DNA of 64,000 bases from Leisingera sp. SS27 (lineage in GTDB: Bacteria > Pseudomonadota > Alphaproteobacteria > Rhodobacterales > Rhodobacteraceae), in the NCBI RefSeq assembly GCF_028368855.1, contig NZ_JAQNCY010000002.1, forward strand, positions 62,001-126,000, given 5' to 3'. Under the pieces are notes generated by a model. That model worked only from the letters and a program-made list of their open reading frames with translations, ran no database searches and was not told where the DNA came from. Positions 63,605 to 64,000 of the stretch are shown piece after piece; positions within the stretch are counted from its first letter, which is position 1, and each line of letters begins with the position of its first letter. A program made the translations under genes and the position numbers.

Positions 63605-64000
63605 TCAGCCGTAGAAGCGTTGCAGCCCCTGTACCGCCCGGGACAGTGAACCATCGTCCGCATCCTTGTGCAGCACCAGGCGGATCGCGCCGGAACTGCC
63701 GCCGCCGATCACCACACCCTCGGCTGCCAGATGCGCCCGCAGATCATCATTGCGCCCGTCAGCGGGCGTGAAGAACACCATGTTGGTGGCCTGAGACACG
63801 TCACCCGCTCCCAGCCCCCGCAGCAATCCGGCCAGGTCCGCTGCCCGTGCGTGATCCTCTGCCAGCCGGTCCGCGTTGTGCTCCAGCGCATAGAGCCCTG
63901 CCGCCGCCAGCACGCCTGCCTGCCGCATGCCGCCGCCCAGCATCTTGCGCCAGCGCCGCGCCCTGGCGATCAGATCCGCTGGCCCGACCAGCACAGATCC
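63605..64000 (-). CDS. Low-specificity L-threonine aldolase, C-terminal part, cut by window edge
   Basis: The last 131 residues of a PLP-dependent aldolase on the minus strand, open through the right edge. SVLVGPADLIARARRWRKMLGGGMRQAG is the conserved stretch after the PLP lysine in L-allo-threonine/low-specificity threonine aldolases. The rest, AAAGLYALEHNADRLAEDHARAADLA and TNMVFFTP, fits the C-terminal domain. It cleaves threonine to glycine and acetaldehyde. The PLP lysine lies outside the window. Confidence 0.85.
   Translation of the reverse strand, partial: GSVLVGPADLIARARRWRKMLGGGMRQAGVLAAAGLYALEHNADRLAEDHARAADLAGLLRGLGAGDVSQATNMVFFTPADGRNDDLRAHLAAEGVVIGGGSSGAIRLVLHKDADDGSLSRAVQGLQRFYG

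Overview
The window is GC-rich alphaproteobacterial chromosome, most likely from the Roseobacter group of the Rhodobacteraceae (Leisingera, Phaeobacter or Ruegeria-like). This is inferred from the FnrL-type regulator with three FNR boxes, norCBQD with an NnrR-like regulator and NnrS, ccoNOQP, a glycerol ABC transporter of the GlpVSTPQU type, a yejABEF transporter and a membrane-anchored cytochrome c. Coding density is high, most genes lie in short operons, and almost all are ordinary chromosomal genes. No prophage, CRISPR array or intact mobile element was seen.

Layout. 0-1.2 kb: the end of an exopolysaccharide cluster (cut-off CpsD-like kinase, sugar transferase). 1.9-5 kb: a divergent DgoK-like kinase, a DinB-like protein and a THUMP RNA methyltransferase. 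5.3-11.3 kb: a six-gene glycerol uptake operon. 11.6-13.9 kb: a BlaI/M56 regulatory pair followed by an EF-hand protein. 13.9-24.1 kb: nitric oxide handling. This holds norCBQD plus two very small membrane-protein genes, a divergent DUF1858 gene, a soluble PAS chemoreceptor, an NnrR-like regulator, nnrS and a di-haem peroxidase. A hybrid histidine kinase follows the peroxidase. 26.9-28.8 kb: a CoA-transferase. 29.1-32.6 kb: tRNA-Gln and a small accessory segment bounded by two decayed IS5-type transposases in opposite orientation. 34.2-43.8 kb: microaerobic block (ccoNOQP, universal stress protein, fnrL, hemN) interrupted by an SHMT-like enzyme with its own LysR regulator. 44-50 kb: yejABEF. 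50-57.6 kb: cytochrome c, pheA, SRP RNA, CpdB-like phosphatase, nudC, and a hydrolase/TetR pair with two operators. 57.6-58.9 kb: a cobalamin riboswitch ahead of a Cys-rich orphan gene, then an unknown gene. 59-64 kb: PTP-like phosphatase, dnaX, ybaB, recR and a cut-off threonine aldolase.

How it works together. FnrL (41.6 kb) should sense loss of oxygen and act at perfect or near-perfect FNR boxes between fnrL and hemN, between ccoN and the universal stress gene, and ahead of a DUF2270 gene. A second, cysteine-free Crp/Fnr regulator beside nnrS probably reads nitric oxide. TTG-N8-CAA boxes of a shared type lie between norC and the DUF1858 gene and just upstream of the regulator itself. Together these describe a bacterium tuned to low oxygen and nitrogen oxides.

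The least explained material is non-coding. A family of roughly 130 bp three-hairpin repeats occurs at least three times plus a half copy. A 22 bp perfect palindrome sits between convergent genes. The B12 riboswitch controls an orphan gene.
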